Source: Rhodoferax sp. PAMC 29310 (GTDB taxonomy: Bacteria; Pseudomonadota; Gammaproteobacteria; Burkholderiales; Burkholderiaceae_C). From it: 64,000 nucleotides of DNA. A model generated the notes under the pieces. That model was not told the DNA's origin and did not search any database. It saw nothing but the letters and a program-made list of their open reading frames with translations. The position numbers and the translations under genes are program-made. This document shows positions 51,078 to 60,493 of the stretch, piece by piece. The stretch covers positions 2,790,001-2,854,000 of the forward strand of contig NZ_CP072852.1 in assembly GCF_017948265.1 (NCBI RefSeq). The letters run 5' to 3'. Position 1 is the stretch's first letter; each line of letters begins with the position of its first letter.

Positions 51078-51142
51078 TTTGCAACCACTTCTGCCGTGGA
51101 TACGGGCACCGTCCTCGTCTTTTTTGGATTCGCCTTACTCAT
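51074..51142 (-). other. 22-codon ORF directly upstream of the GMC gene
   Basis: MSKANPKKTRTVPVSTAEVV.. is preceded by GGAGAG at a good distance, and its TGA overlaps the GMC ATG (ATGA). It could be a leader peptide coupled to the GMC gene, or the stump of a deleted gene. I do not recognise it. Confidence 0.35.
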
Positions 51143-51321
51143 GATGTCTCTCCAATGTATGGGTTACCGTATATTTTGGCGGGACCCGTTGCCCCCCCGA
51201 TTTTGAGCCAAGACCCCCGGGCGCCTCTGCGTGCATGGTCACGGCCTGGCTAGATGTTGATACTTTGGCGTTACGATGACCCACCCTCACTCTTGGCCTC
51301 TCGCCGCCCTCCACGCTTTTC

Positions 51322-52452
51322 ATGACGGACGCCCCCCCTCGCCTCTCACCCCAGACCACACCAAATGGACCCGGCTTGCTTTTGTCCGGTTGCTGGACAG
51401 CGGCGCGGTTGGCTGAGCCCAGTGCCTGGGGGCCGATACAAGCGGGTTTGTCTGCCCACGGCGGGTCCAAAAATCAACAAATCCAATGGGACTTGCGAGG
51501 GCTTGCACGCCTCGACCATACCGGCGCGCAATTGTTGTGGAACGCCTGGGGACGCCAATGGCCTGCCGGCCTTCAAATGGACGAGTCTCACCAAGCCATG
51601 CTGACACGCGTGGCGCAGTACACCGTCGACCCACCCGCTGTCCCCGCGGCAACACTTTGGCAATTATTTCTAGGATTGGGCGCCGCGGTGTGGGTGGTGG
51701 TTGAGCATCTACGGGACATGACGCGGCTGGCTGGACAGCTGCTGCTGGATTTGGTGCAACTCATACGGGCACCCAGCAAGGGGCCGTGGCGGGATGTATC
51801 TGGCCACCTTTACCGCATTGGCGCCACCGCCTTGCCGATCACGGCCATGGTCGGCTTTCTGATTGGCGTGGTCATGGCCTACCTGATGTCGCTGCAGTTG
51901 CGGCAGTTTGGCGCTGACACCTTCATCGTGAACATTTTGGGTGTATCCCTGATTCGGGAGTTGGGTCCGGTGCTGGCCGCGATTTTGATTGCGGGGCGCT
52001 CCGGCTCGGCCATCACGGCCCAAATTGGGGTGATGCGGGTCACCGAAGAGCTGGACGCCATGCGGGTGATGGGCATTCCCCGCGGCGCCCGTCTGGTCTT
52101 GCCACGGGCGCTGGCGCTAGCGCTGGTCATGCCTTTGCTCACGGTGTGGACCACCATGGCCGCCCTGTTTGGCGGCATGCTGGCCGCTGACCTCGTGATG
52201 GGCGTGACACCGTCTTATTTCTTCTCAGCCCTGCCGCGCGCGGTCGACATTGCCAACCTGACGCTGGCTCTGAGCAAGTCGATGGTGTTTGGCCTGCTGA
52301 TTGCCCTGATTGGCTGCCACTACGGTCTGCGGGTCAAACCCAATACCGAGAGTCTGGGCGCCGGCACAACGGCCTCGGTGGTCACGTCCATCACCATGGT
52401 GATTTTGGTGGACGCGCTATTTGCCATCGTCTTCAAGGAGATTGGCATATGA
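51322..52452 (+). CDS. MlaE-type ABC permease with N-terminal STAS-like domain
   Basis: A 376-residue inner-membrane permease for lipid transport. Residues about 1-100 look like a STAS domain (LRGLARLDHTGAQLLWNAWG), fused to a MlaE/YrbE permease with GVSLIRELGPVLAAILIAGR and the VTEELDAMRVMGI loop. It resembles a natural fusion of MlaB-like and MlaE-like parts. It is the first of four genes (permease, ATPase, MCE protein, lipoprotein). The stop overlaps the ATPase start (ATGA). Confidence 0.9.
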   Translation: MTDAPPRLSPQTTPNGPGLLLSGCWTAARLAEPSAWGPIQAGLSAHGGSKNQQIQWDLRGLARLDHTGAQLLWNAWGRQWPAGLQMDESHQAMLTRVAQYTVDPPAVPAATLWQLFLGLGAAVWVVVEHLRDMTRLAGQLLLDLVQLIRAPSKGPWRDVSGHLYRIGATALPITAMVGFLIGVVMAYLMSLQLRQFGADTFIVNILGVSLIRELGPVLAAILIAGRSGSAITAQIGVMRVTEELDAMRVMGIPRGARLVLPRALALALVMPLLTVWTTMAALFGGMLAADLVMGVTPSYFFSALPRAVDIANLTLALSKSMVFGLLIALIGCHYGLRVKPNTESLGAGTTASVVTSITMVILVDALFAIVFKEIGI

Positions 52453-53246
52453 GTCACAGCGCCCCACCCTTGGTCGACATCCAGGGCCTGTGGTCCACAT
52501 TCCCAAGCGGCACGGGTGAGTTCACGATTCACAAAGACCTGAACCTGCGCATCGAGGCCGGCGAGATTCTGTCCATTGTTGGCGGTTCGGGCAGCGGCAA
52601 GACCGTCTTGCTGCGCCAAATCCTCGGCCTCACCAGCCCGGCCCGGGGCACGGTCACCGTGCTGGGCGAGCCTGCTTCGCAAATGGGCGCACACGGCGCA
52701 GCCAGCCGGGTTGGCATGCTGTTTCAGCACGGCGCCCTGTTTTCCGCCTTCACCGTGTTAGAAAACATCGCTTTTGCCCTGCGAGAACTCGGCACCTTGC
52801 CGCAGGCGTTGATCAACGACGTGGCCATGGTCAAGCTCCAGATGGTGGGCTTGGACCCCTCCCAAGCGCAAAAAATGCCCTCCGATTTGTCGGGCGGTAT
52901 GGTCAAGCGCGTGGCGCTGGCGCGTGCCCTGGTGATGGACCCGCCCCTGCTGCTGCTGGACGAGCCCACCGCCGGGCTGGACCCTGGCAGTTCGGACGGG
53001 TTTTGTCAGCTACTGCGTTCATTGCACCGCGAGCTGGGACTGACCGTGGTGATGGTCACGCACGATCTGGACACCCTGTTTGAACTCAGCACCCGCATTG
53101 CCGTGGTGGCCGACAAACACATCGTGGTGTGTGACGAACCGCTGACCGTTATGCGCCATCCCCATCCTTTCATCCACGACTACTTTCAGGGTGAACGGGC
53201 CCAGCGCGCCAGCGTGCTGTTGCGCCCGACCCCTGCCAGCGTGTAA
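52449..53246 (+). CDS. ABC transporter ATPase, MlaF-like
   Basis: A 265-residue ATPase: Walker A GGSGSGKTVLL, Q-loop FQHGALFSAFTV, signature LSGGMVKRVALARAL, Walker B LLLLDEPTAGLDP, H-loop VTHD. It powers the MCE lipid transporter encoded around it. It overlaps the permease gene by 4 bp. Confidence 0.93.
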   Translation: MSHSAPPLVDIQGLWSTFPSGTGEFTIHKDLNLRIEAGEILSIVGGSGSGKTVLLRQILGLTSPARGTVTVLGEPASQMGAHGAASRVGMLFQHGALFSAFTVLENIAFALRELGTLPQALINDVAMVKLQMVGLDPSQAQKMPSDLSGGMVKRVALARALVMDPPLLLLDEPTAGLDPGSSDGFCQLLRSLHRELGLTVVMVTHDLDTLFELSTRIAVVADKHIVVCDEPLTVMRHPHPFIHDYFQGERAQRASVLLRPTPASV

Positions 53247-53258
53247 AAAGAGCCTCTT

Positions 53259-54242
53259 ATGGAAAACAAATCCCACGCCCTTGCGGCCGGCACCTTTGTG
53301 GTGTTGTTGCTGGCCTTGGTCATCGCCTTGTCGGTCTGGCTGACTCGCGACACCCGCGACCTGCAAATCTACGAACTCTCCAGCCCCGACGCCGTGACCG
53401 GCCTGCAGCCGCAGGCCTCGGTGCGATTCAAGGGCGTGAATGTCGGCAAAGTGACGGCCATCACGCTTGACCCGAAGAAGCCTGGCAACGTGCTGATTCA
53501 GGTGGCGATTGACGGCCAAGCCCCCATCACCGAGTCCAGCTTTGCCACCCTCGGTTTTCAGGGGGTCACTGGCCTGGCGTTTGTGCAATTGGATGACACC
53601 GGTGAATCCATTGTCGAGCTACCTCGGGGCGGCACGCCACCTGCGCGCATCCCGATGCGGCGCAACTTCATGACCAAGTTGAGCGACCAAGGCGAAGACC
53701 TGCTGGGCCAGCTGATCACGGGCAGCAACAAAGTCAACACTTTGCTGTCTGAGGACAACCAGAAAACCTTGATGAGTGCCATCGACAACATGAGCAAGGC
53801 AGCCCTCAGCCTGCAACAGCTTGTCAACAACACCAACAAAAACTTGCCCGCGCTGATTGGGGAAAGCCGGGCCACGCTCAAGGTGGTTCAAAGCACGTCT
53901 GAGCGGGTGGGCGTCAGTGCCGACGAAGCTCGCCGCTCGGCAGCTGCTTTCAAAAAGGTCACCGATCGCATGAGTGCGCCGGGCGGCACGCTTGACCAGC
54001 TGGCTCTGGGCGTGGAGACGCTGGCCGTCACTGGCCAAACCCTGAATGCAGCCAGTTTGCCCCGCCTGAACCGGGCTGTGGACGACACCGCGCGGGCCGC
54101 TCGCCAGGTCAGCCGCGCCGTCAACGCCGTGAATGACAACCCCCAATCGTTAATCTTTGGCCATGGCCCTGTCGCCCCCGGCCCCGGTGAAACTGGCTTC
54201 ACCGCCCCAGCCGTACAACAAGGTCTGCAAGGACAACCATGA
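53259..54242 (+). CDS. MCE-domain periplasmic lipid-binding protein (MlaD/PqiB-like)
   Basis: A 327-residue protein: one N-terminal helix (about 8-28, GTFVVLLLALVIALSVWL) and one MCE domain (about 40-120, SVRFKGVNVGKVTAITLDP ... ITESSFATLGFQGVTGLAFVQ). A long helical C-terminal part follows that probably forms a stalk, as in needle-type MCE proteins. It overlaps the lipoprotein gene by ATGA. Confidence 0.92.
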   Translation: MENKSHALAAGTFVVLLLALVIALSVWLTRDTRDLQIYELSSPDAVTGLQPQASVRFKGVNVGKVTAITLDPKKPGNVLIQVAIDGQAPITESSFATLGFQGVTGLAFVQLDDTGESIVELPRGGTPPARIPMRRNFMTKLSDQGEDLLGQLITGSNKVNTLLSEDNQKTLMSAIDNMSKAALSLQQLVNNTNKNLPALIGESRATLKVVQSTSERVGVSADEARRSAAAFKKVTDRMSAPGGTLDQLALGVETLAVTGQTLNAASLPRLNRAVDDTARAARQVSRAVNAVNDNPQSLIFGHGPVAPGPGETGFTAPAVQQGLQGQP

Positions 54243-54892
54243 ACACTGCAAAATTTATAGCTACTCCCGTCCACTCCTCCTGGGCTGGAGGCCTGTTTCT
54301 TGTATTTTCTTTGGCTTTGAGTGGCTGTGCCAACTCCATTCAACCGGTGCGCCCGGCGGTTTATGACTTTGGCCCCGGCCTTGTGACCGGCACTGCTGCC
54401 AGCAGTGCCGCTACTCGCGCCCCACTGATCATGGGCACCGTGGAGTCCACCCCCGCACTGGAGAGCCTGGCACTGCACTACCGGCTGTCTTACGCCAATG
54501 GTCAGCAACTCAAACCCTATGCACATGCCCGCTGGAGCATGGCACCAGCCCAGCTCATCCGCCAGCGCTTGAGCGAGCAATTGAGCCAAACCCGCGCCAT
54601 TCTCAATCCAGGCGAAAGTGGCTTGGCCGGCACCGCTGCGCCCGCCACCTTGCGCATTGATCTGGAGGAGTTCAGCCAGTTGTTTGAGGCACCGGCGCAA
54701 AGTGTGGGCCTGATTCGCTTGCGGGCCACGTTGATCCAACCCAGCCAAACACCCCGCGTGATTCAGCACAGCGTGGTGGTCCGGCGACCTGCCCCCAGTG
54801 CCGACGCCAAAGGCGGCGTGCAAGCGCTCACCGCGGCCACGGACGCCGCGGTACTGGAAATTGACAATTGGCTGCGCCTGCACGCCCCCTGA
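54239..54892 (+). CDS. ABC-type transport auxiliary lipoprotein (PqiC/DUF330-like)
   Basis: A 217-residue outer-membrane lipoprotein with lipobox LSGC at about residues 27-30. The domain YDFGPG...ALESLALHYRLSYAN...RQRLSEQL matches the auxiliary lipoprotein family of MCE systems. Its first codons (54247 onward) contain AAATTTATAGCTACT, a degenerate copy of the dispersed repeat, so the signal peptide was partly built from repeat sequence. Confidence 0.88.
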   Translation: MNTAKFIATPVHSSWAGGLFLVFSLALSGCANSIQPVRPAVYDFGPGLVTGTAASSAATRAPLIMGTVESTPALESLALHYRLSYANGQQLKPYAHARWSMAPAQLIRQRLSEQLSQTRAILNPGESGLAGTAAPATLRIDLEEFSQLFEAPAQSVGLIRLRATLIQPSQTPRVIQHSVVVRRPAPSADAKGGVQALTAATDAAVLEIDNWLRLHAP

Positions 54893-55122
54893 ACGCCTAG
54901 CCACGGCTCCCCTCGCGACCAGCCTCAGGCATTACACTGGATTGCGCCGGTAGGCCCGTATTTGCCTTTGGCAGGCGCGCGGCCCGTAGCGCCCCCACAC
55001 AACCGCCCACCACCCGCAGTGGTCCATGACGCCGACACCCCGGTGACCAGCGCTTCAGAGCCCCGGCGGGTGGGCAACAACTTTTCCTTCCGGCCTGTCG
55101 CCGGACTTCACTGGAGCCCTCC
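54893..55122. other. Intergenic region upstream of the chaperone operon
   Basis: About 230 GC-rich bp with no gene. No CIRCE element or clear sigma32 promoter is visible, so heat-shock control of the downstream Hsp70 genes is not supported from sequence. Confidence 0.4.
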
Positions 55123-55689
55123 ATGACCCCAACCCCGTCCTTCTTCCGGCGCCTGCCTCTGGCCTTTGGCGCCTTCTTCAGCACGCTGGGAAACCCAGCC
55201 TTTGCAGGGCAGGTGCTGGCCTTGCGCCAGGCCGCCGCGCCCCCGACCGAAGCGCCCACGCCTGCAGCGGCTCCGGCTCCAACCGCTGCGCCTGTGATCC
55301 TCAAAGAAGCCAGCCCCGACGCGGCCCTGCAATTGCTGGCCCTGCTTCAGCGTGATGCCCGCCTGATTGACTTCACCCAGGAAGACCTCAGCGGCTACTC
55401 CGACGCCGACATTGGCGGCGCCGCCCGCGTGATGCATGAGGGCTGCAGCAAAGTCCTGCGCGAACACTTCAGCCTGGCCCCGGTTCGCCTTGAGGCCGAG
55501 GGCAGCCGCGTGACCCTGCCTCAGGGCTTTGACGCCCGCGCCGTCCGCCTGACCGGCAATGTGGTGGGCCAAGCGCCGTTCACCGGCCAGCTCAGCCACC
55601 GCGGCTGGCGCGCCACCGAAGTACGTCTGCCCAAGCTGGCCGAAGGCCATGACGCCACCGTGCTGGCGCAAGCCGAGGTGGAACTGTGA
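55123..55689 (+). CDS. DUF2760-domain protein
   Basis: A 188-residue protein with a hydrophobic N-terminus and an Ala/Pro-rich linker (about residues 38-60, APTPAAAPAPTAAP). The conserved domain contains ALQLLALLQRDARLIDFTQE and ends with a beta-rich part. This is the DUF2760 family, usually encoded next to Hsp70-like genes. Function is unknown; a cochaperone or regulator of the adjacent Hsp70s is an inference. It overlaps the Hsp70 gene by 4 bp. Confidence 0.82.
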   Translation: MTPTPSFFRRLPLAFGAFFSTLGNPAFAGQVLALRQAAAPPTEAPTPAAAPAPTAAPVILKEASPDAALQLLALLQRDARLIDFTQEDLSGYSDADIGGAARVMHEGCSKVLREHFSLAPVRLEAEGSRVTLPQGFDARAVRLTGNVVGQAPFTGQLSHRGWRATEVRLPKLAEGHDATVLAQAEVEL

Positions 55690-57527
55690 GCAGCCCCCGC
55701 TTCGCCATTGGCATTGACCTGGGCACGACCCACTGCGCCCTGTCCTACGTGGACATTGAGGCCAGCGAGGGTGAGAACACTGTTTATGGCGTGCTCGACA
55801 TCCCCCAGCTCACTGCGCCGGGCAGCGTGGACGGCGGCTCCTTGCTGCCCTCGTTTTTGTACCTGCCCCACGAATCTGAACTGGCCGGGGGCGACTTGCA
55901 CCTGCCGTGGTCCAGCACGCAGGACTTTGCCTTGGGCGAATTTGCCCGCGCTCGGGGCGCACTGACACCCATTCGACTCGTGTCCAGCGCCAAAAGCTGG
56001 TTGTGCCACCCCGGTGTGGACCGGCGGGCCGCCTTATTGCCCAACGACGCACCACCCGAGGTCGCCCGCGTCTCCCCGCTGGAGGCCTCCACCCGCTACC
56101 TGGCGCACTTGCGCCAAGCTTGGGACCAGGCTCACCCTGACGCGCCGTTTGACCAACAAGACGTCACCGTCACCATTCCTGCCTCGTTTGACCCGGCTGC
56201 GCGTGAGCTAACCGCCGAGGCCGCACGCGCAGCCGGCTACGCCAACCTGACCCTGCTGGAAGAACCTCAGGCGGCGCTGTACCACTGGATTCAGGCCAGC
56301 GCGGGCGGCTGGCGCAAAGACGTCAAACCGGGCGACATCATTCTGGTGATTGACGTCGGCGGCGGCACGAGCGACTTCTCGCTCATCACCGTGCTGGAAC
56401 GCGACGGCCAACTGGAGCTGCACCGCGTGGCCGTGGGTGACCACATCCTGCTCGGCGGCGACAACATGGACCTGACTTTGGCCCACGTCGTGGCCCGCAA
56501 GCTGGCCGCAGACGGCAAGACGCTGGACCCCTGGCAAATGCGCGCCCTCACCTACGCCTGCCGCAGCGCCAAAGAAGCGCTGCTGAGCGACGCCACGCTG
56601 GCCACGCACTCCATCGTGGTGCCCAGCCGCGGCTCCAAGCTCATTGGTGGCTCGATCCGCACGGAGCTCACCCAGGACGATGTGCGCAACACCATTCTGG
56701 AAGGCTTCTTCCCGGCCGTGGACGCCGCAGCCCGCCCAACCACGCGCACCCGCAGCGGCCTCACCCAGCTCGGCCTGCCCTACGCCCAAGACGCGGGCGT
56801 GACCCGCCACCTGGCCGCCCTGCTGGGCCGCCAAGCGGGCGCCACGGCCGAACTCGAAGGCTTCGCCGGCCCGGTGAACGCCGACGCGAGCTTCCTGCAC
56901 CCCACGGCCGTTCTCTTCAACGGCGGTGTTTTCAAATCTGATGTGCTGGCCGAGCGCACCCTGAACACCCTCAACACCTGGTTGACCGCCGAACAAGCCG
57001 CGCCCGCACGCATGCTCACCGGCGCCGACATGGACCTGGCGGTGGCCCGTGGTGCGGCCTACTACGGCTATGTGCGGCGCGGCCAGGGCGTGCGCATTCG
57101 CGGCGGCACGGCCCGCGCCTATTACGTGGCAGTTGAGTCCAGCATGCCCGCCATTCCCGGCATGGAACCACCCATTCAGGCCCTGTGCATTGCCCCGTTT
57201 GGCATGGAAGAAGGCACCGAGGCTGACTTGCAGACGCAGGAATTTGGCTTGGTGGTGGGCGAGCCCGTTCACCTGCGCTTTTTTGGCTCATCCGTGCGGC
57301 GCCAGGACACCCTGGGCACCTTGCTGGACTTCTGGCAGCCCGAAGAATTGCAAGAACTGGGCGAGATTCAAGCCACCCTGCCGGTGGAAGGCAGGCGTGT
57401 GGGCGAGGTGGTGCAAGTGACCCTGCGCGCCGTCGCCACCGAGACCGGCACCCTGGCCCTCACCGCCCTGGCCAGCCAGAGCGACGAACGCTGGAAGGTG
57501 GAGTTCGACGTGCGCGGCAAGGCCTGA
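55686..57527 (+). CDS. Hsp70-family protein 1
   Basis: A 613-residue Hsp70-like ATPase starting with GTG. Phosphate-1 motif AIGIDLGTTHCALSYVD, phosphate-2 VIDVGGGTSDFSLI, LLGGDNMDLTLAHVVARKL, and a late adenosine region (LFNGGVFKSDVLAERTL). A short divergent C-terminus replaces the DnaK lid and has no EEVD-type tail. It shares long segments with the next gene (ASAKSWL, GVDR), so the two arose by duplication. Client proteins are unknown. Confidence 0.9.
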   Translation: MSSPRFAIGIDLGTTHCALSYVDIEASEGENTVYGVLDIPQLTAPGSVDGGSLLPSFLYLPHESELAGGDLHLPWSSTQDFALGEFARARGALTPIRLVSSAKSWLCHPGVDRRAALLPNDAPPEVARVSPLEASTRYLAHLRQAWDQAHPDAPFDQQDVTVTIPASFDPAARELTAEAARAAGYANLTLLEEPQAALYHWIQASAGGWRKDVKPGDIILVIDVGGGTSDFSLITVLERDGQLELHRVAVGDHILLGGDNMDLTLAHVVARKLAADGKTLDPWQMRALTYACRSAKEALLSDATLATHSIVVPSRGSKLIGGSIRTELTQDDVRNTILEGFFPAVDAAARPTTRTRSGLTQLGLPYAQDAGVTRHLAALLGRQAGATAELEGFAGPVNADASFLHPTAVLFNGGVFKSDVLAERTLNTLNTWLTAEQAAPARMLTGADMDLAVARGAAYYGYVRRGQGVRIRGGTARAYYVAVESSMPAIPGMEPPIQALCIAPFGMEEGTEADLQTQEFGLVVGEPVHLRFFGSSVRRQDTLGTLLDFWQPEELQELGEIQATLPVEGRRVGEVVQVTLRAVATETGTLALTALASQSDERWKVEFDVRGKA

Positions 57528-57538
57528 CACACCCCAGC

Positions 57539-60406
57539 ATGAGCGACTACATTGTTGGCATTGACTTGGGCACCACCCACACGGTGGTGGCCTACGCGGC
57601 GCAAGCCAGCGCCGGTCGTCGCAAAAAAGCGGGGCCAGCGGGACCGATTCAGCTGTTTGACATCGAGCAGTTGGTGGCGCCGGGCGAAGTCGCCGCCCTG
57701 CCCTTGCTGCCCTCGGTGCGCTACCACCCGGCGCCCGGTGAGTTGGCCGACGCCGACCTGCATCTGCCCTGGCCGCCTGCCGAACCGGCAGACGCCACGC
57801 CGGCCGTGATGGGCCGATGGGCGCGCCACCTGGGCGCCCAGGTGCCTGGTCGTTTGGTGGCCAGCGCCAAAAGCTGGTTGTCCCACACCGGGGTGGACCG
57901 GCTCGCGCCCATCCTGCCCTGGGGGGCTGCGGCGGATGTGCCCAAAATCTCACCCGTGGCGGCCAGCGCCAGTTACCTGCGCCATGTGCACGCGGCGTGG
58001 AACGCCCGTTTCCCCAAAAGCCCACTGACGCAGCAAGATCTGGTGCTGACCGTGCCGGCCTCGTTTGACGAAGCCGCCCGCGCCTTGACCCTGCAGGCGG
58101 CCCGCGAGGCGGGCTTGCCCAACTTGCGCCTGCTGGAAGAGCCCCAGGCCGCGTTTTACGACTGGATCCTGCGCCACCGGGCCGACCTCAGTCCGGCCTT
58201 GGGAGCGACAAAGCTTGTGTTGGTCGCCGATGTGGGCGGCGGCACCACCGACTTCAGCCTGATCCAGGTTGAACTGCATGAAGGCGAGCCCCGTTTGACC
58301 CGCATTGGCGTGGGCAAACACCTGATGCTGGGCGGCGACAACATGGATCTCGCCCTGGCGCACTGGGTGGAAAGCCGCATGAACACCGGCGCCGCTAGCG
58401 GCAGCGCCCGCCTCTCAGCCGCCCAACTGGCGCAGTTGATGGAACGCTGTCGCGTGGCCAAAGAGCAACTGCTGGCCGCCGATGCGCCGCTGGAGGTGCG
58501 CGTCACCCTGTTGGGCAGCGGTTCGCGCCTGATCGGTGCCAGCCGCTCCGTCACCCTGACCCGCGACGAAGTCCGGCAATGGGTAGTAGACGGCTTCTTT
58601 CCCCTAGTGGCTGCCACCGACCAGGCCCAACAATCGCGTAGCGGCATCGTCGCTTTCGGCCTGCCCTACGCTCGGGACGCGGCCATCACCCGCCATTTGG
58701 CCGACTTTTTGCGCCAACACGCGCCGGCCATGCGTCAGGCGTTGGGCCTGCCGGAGTCCAACGCCCCAGACACCCTCGCCTTGCCGGACGCGCTGCTGCT
58801 CAATGGCGGCGTGTTTCGCGCCGACGCCATCGCGCAGCGGCTGCAAGCCACGTTGGCCGACTGGCGCGGCACCCCCCTGCGCCTGCTGCACAACGACAAC
58901 CCTGATGTGGCCGTGGCCCGCGGCGCCGTGGCCTACGCGCTGGCCCAGCAAGGCCTGGCGCCCAAGATTGGCGGCGGCGCGGCCCGCAGCTACTACCTGC
59001 TGCTGGAAGAGGCGGGCAACCAGTCCGCCCCGCACGGCATTTGCATCCTGCCGCGCGGCACTGAGCCGGGCCAGGAGGTGCTGCTGAAAGACCGCCAGTT
59101 TGCGCTGCGCCTTGGTCAGCCCGTGCGCTTTCACTTGCTCAGCGCGCTGGCACAAGCCCGCCACGCGGCGGCGCCCGTGGCCGGTGATCTGGTGGACCTG
59201 GACCCGCAGCACTTTGATCGCTTGCCCCCTATTGCCGCCGTTTTGCAACGTGAGGCGGCGAGCGCTGGGCGACAGAACTTGCCGGTGCAACTGGTCACGA
59301 CCCTCACCGAAATGGGTACGCTTGAATTGCACTGCGTGAGCCTGAGCGACCCCACACAACGCTGGAAGCTGGAGTTTGACCTGCGCCACCAGCCGCAAGA
59401 CGGCGAAGCAGAAGTGGATGCCCCAGCCACGGCTTTGCGCCAAGCCGTGACGCAGATTGACCGCATCTTCGGCAGCAACACCCAAGCCGTTCCCGTGAAA
59501 GAAGTGCGGCAGCTGCGCCAGTTTTTGGAAAAGCAGCTGGGCGACCGTGAGCGCTGGGCCACCCCCGCCCTTCGCCTGCTGTTTGACGCGCTGCTGCCCC
59601 GCGCGCGCGGCCGACGCCGTTCGCCTGAACACGAGCGCGTGTGGCTGAACCTGATGGGCTACTGCCTGCGCCCCGGTTTTGGCGACCCGTTGGACGAGTG
59701 GCGCTTGCAGCAACTGTGGGCCCTGTTTCCGGCTGGTGTGCAACACCCGCAGGACAAACAGGTCTGCGCCGAGTGGTGGACACTGTGGCGGCGTGTGGCC
59801 GGTGGCCTGGGCGCCACGGAGCAGCTGCGCCTGCTGGACGACTTTGCCTTCAACCTGCATATCAACGAACACGGGGACGACGACGGCAGCGCCACGCCCG
59901 TGCCCGGCAGCGATGAAGACATGCTGCGTCTGGGCGCCTCGCTGGAGCGCATTCCGGTGGCGTACAAAACCGAAATTGGGGCCTGGCTATTCGGGCGCTT
60001 GCACAGTGGTCCGCCGGGCGAAGCCGCCCCCAGCGCCCAGGAATTGACCGTGGACGCCCGCACCTTGTGGGCCCTCGGGCGCATTGGCGCACGCCAGCCC
60101 TTTCATGGTCACCTGCATGACGTGGTCCCGGTGGACACGGTGGCTGGCTGGGTCGAATCTCTGCTGGTGCTGGACTGGAAGCAACTGGAACCCGCGGCCT
60201 TTGCCGCCACCCAACTGGCACGCGTCACCGACGACCGCACACGCGATCTGCCGCTGGAGTTGCGCGAGCAAATCATCCAGCGCCTGCATGTGGTGGGCGC
60301 GCCCGAGGTTTGGGTAACGATGGTGCGTGAGCACATCGAACTGGACGAAGCCACCGAACGCCGAATACTCGGCGACGCCCTGCCGCCGGGGCTCAAATTG
60401 CTTTGA
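57539..60406 (+). CDS. Hsp70-family protein 2 with long C-terminal extension (DUF3731-like)
   Basis: A 955-residue paralogue of the preceding Hsp70: VGIDLGTTHTVVAYA, VADVGGGTTDFSLIQVEL and LMLGGDNMDLALAHW are the ATPase motifs. After about residue 640 an additional 300-residue helical region follows (TQIDRIFGSNTQAVPVKEVRQ ... LGRIGARQPFHGHLHDVVP), absent in DnaK, consistent with DUF3731. It starts 11 bp after its partner. The pair probably acts as one specialised chaperone system with DUF2760. Confidence 0.9.
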   Translation: MSDYIVGIDLGTTHTVVAYAAQASAGRRKKAGPAGPIQLFDIEQLVAPGEVAALPLLPSVRYHPAPGELADADLHLPWPPAEPADATPAVMGRWARHLGAQVPGRLVASAKSWLSHTGVDRLAPILPWGAAADVPKISPVAASASYLRHVHAAWNARFPKSPLTQQDLVLTVPASFDEAARALTLQAAREAGLPNLRLLEEPQAAFYDWILRHRADLSPALGATKLVLVADVGGGTTDFSLIQVELHEGEPRLTRIGVGKHLMLGGDNMDLALAHWVESRMNTGAASGSARLSAAQLAQLMERCRVAKEQLLAADAPLEVRVTLLGSGSRLIGASRSVTLTRDEVRQWVVDGFFPLVAATDQAQQSRSGIVAFGLPYARDAAITRHLADFLRQHAPAMRQALGLPESNAPDTLALPDALLLNGGVFRADAIAQRLQATLADWRGTPLRLLHNDNPDVAVARGAVAYALAQQGLAPKIGGGAARSYYLLLEEAGNQSAPHGICILPRGTEPGQEVLLKDRQFALRLGQPVRFHLLSALAQARHAAAPVAGDLVDLDPQHFDRLPPIAAVLQREAASAGRQNLPVQLVTTLTEMGTLELHCVSLSDPTQRWKLEFDLRHQPQDGEAEVDAPATALRQAVTQIDRIFGSNTQAVPVKEVRQLRQFLEKQLGDRERWATPALRLLFDALLPRARGRRRSPEHERVWLNLMGYCLRPGFGDPLDEWRLQQLWALFPAGVQHPQDKQVCAEWWTLWRRVAGGLGATEQLRLLDDFAFNLHINEHGDDDGSATPVPGSDEDMLRLGASLERIPVAYKTEIGAWLFGRLHSGPPGEAAPSAQELTVDARTLWALGRIGARQPFHGHLHDVVPVDTVAGWVESLLVLDWKQLEPAAFAATQLARVTDDRTRDLPLELREQIIQRLHVVGAPEVWVTMVREHIELDEATERRILGDALPPGLKLL

Positions 60407-60493
60407 GCCGACTCAACCGGGCTCTCGTCTTCACACCCAAACACGCCGCGCGGCAATCGGGTGAAAATAGACCCCGTCACACAAAGGAAGTCC

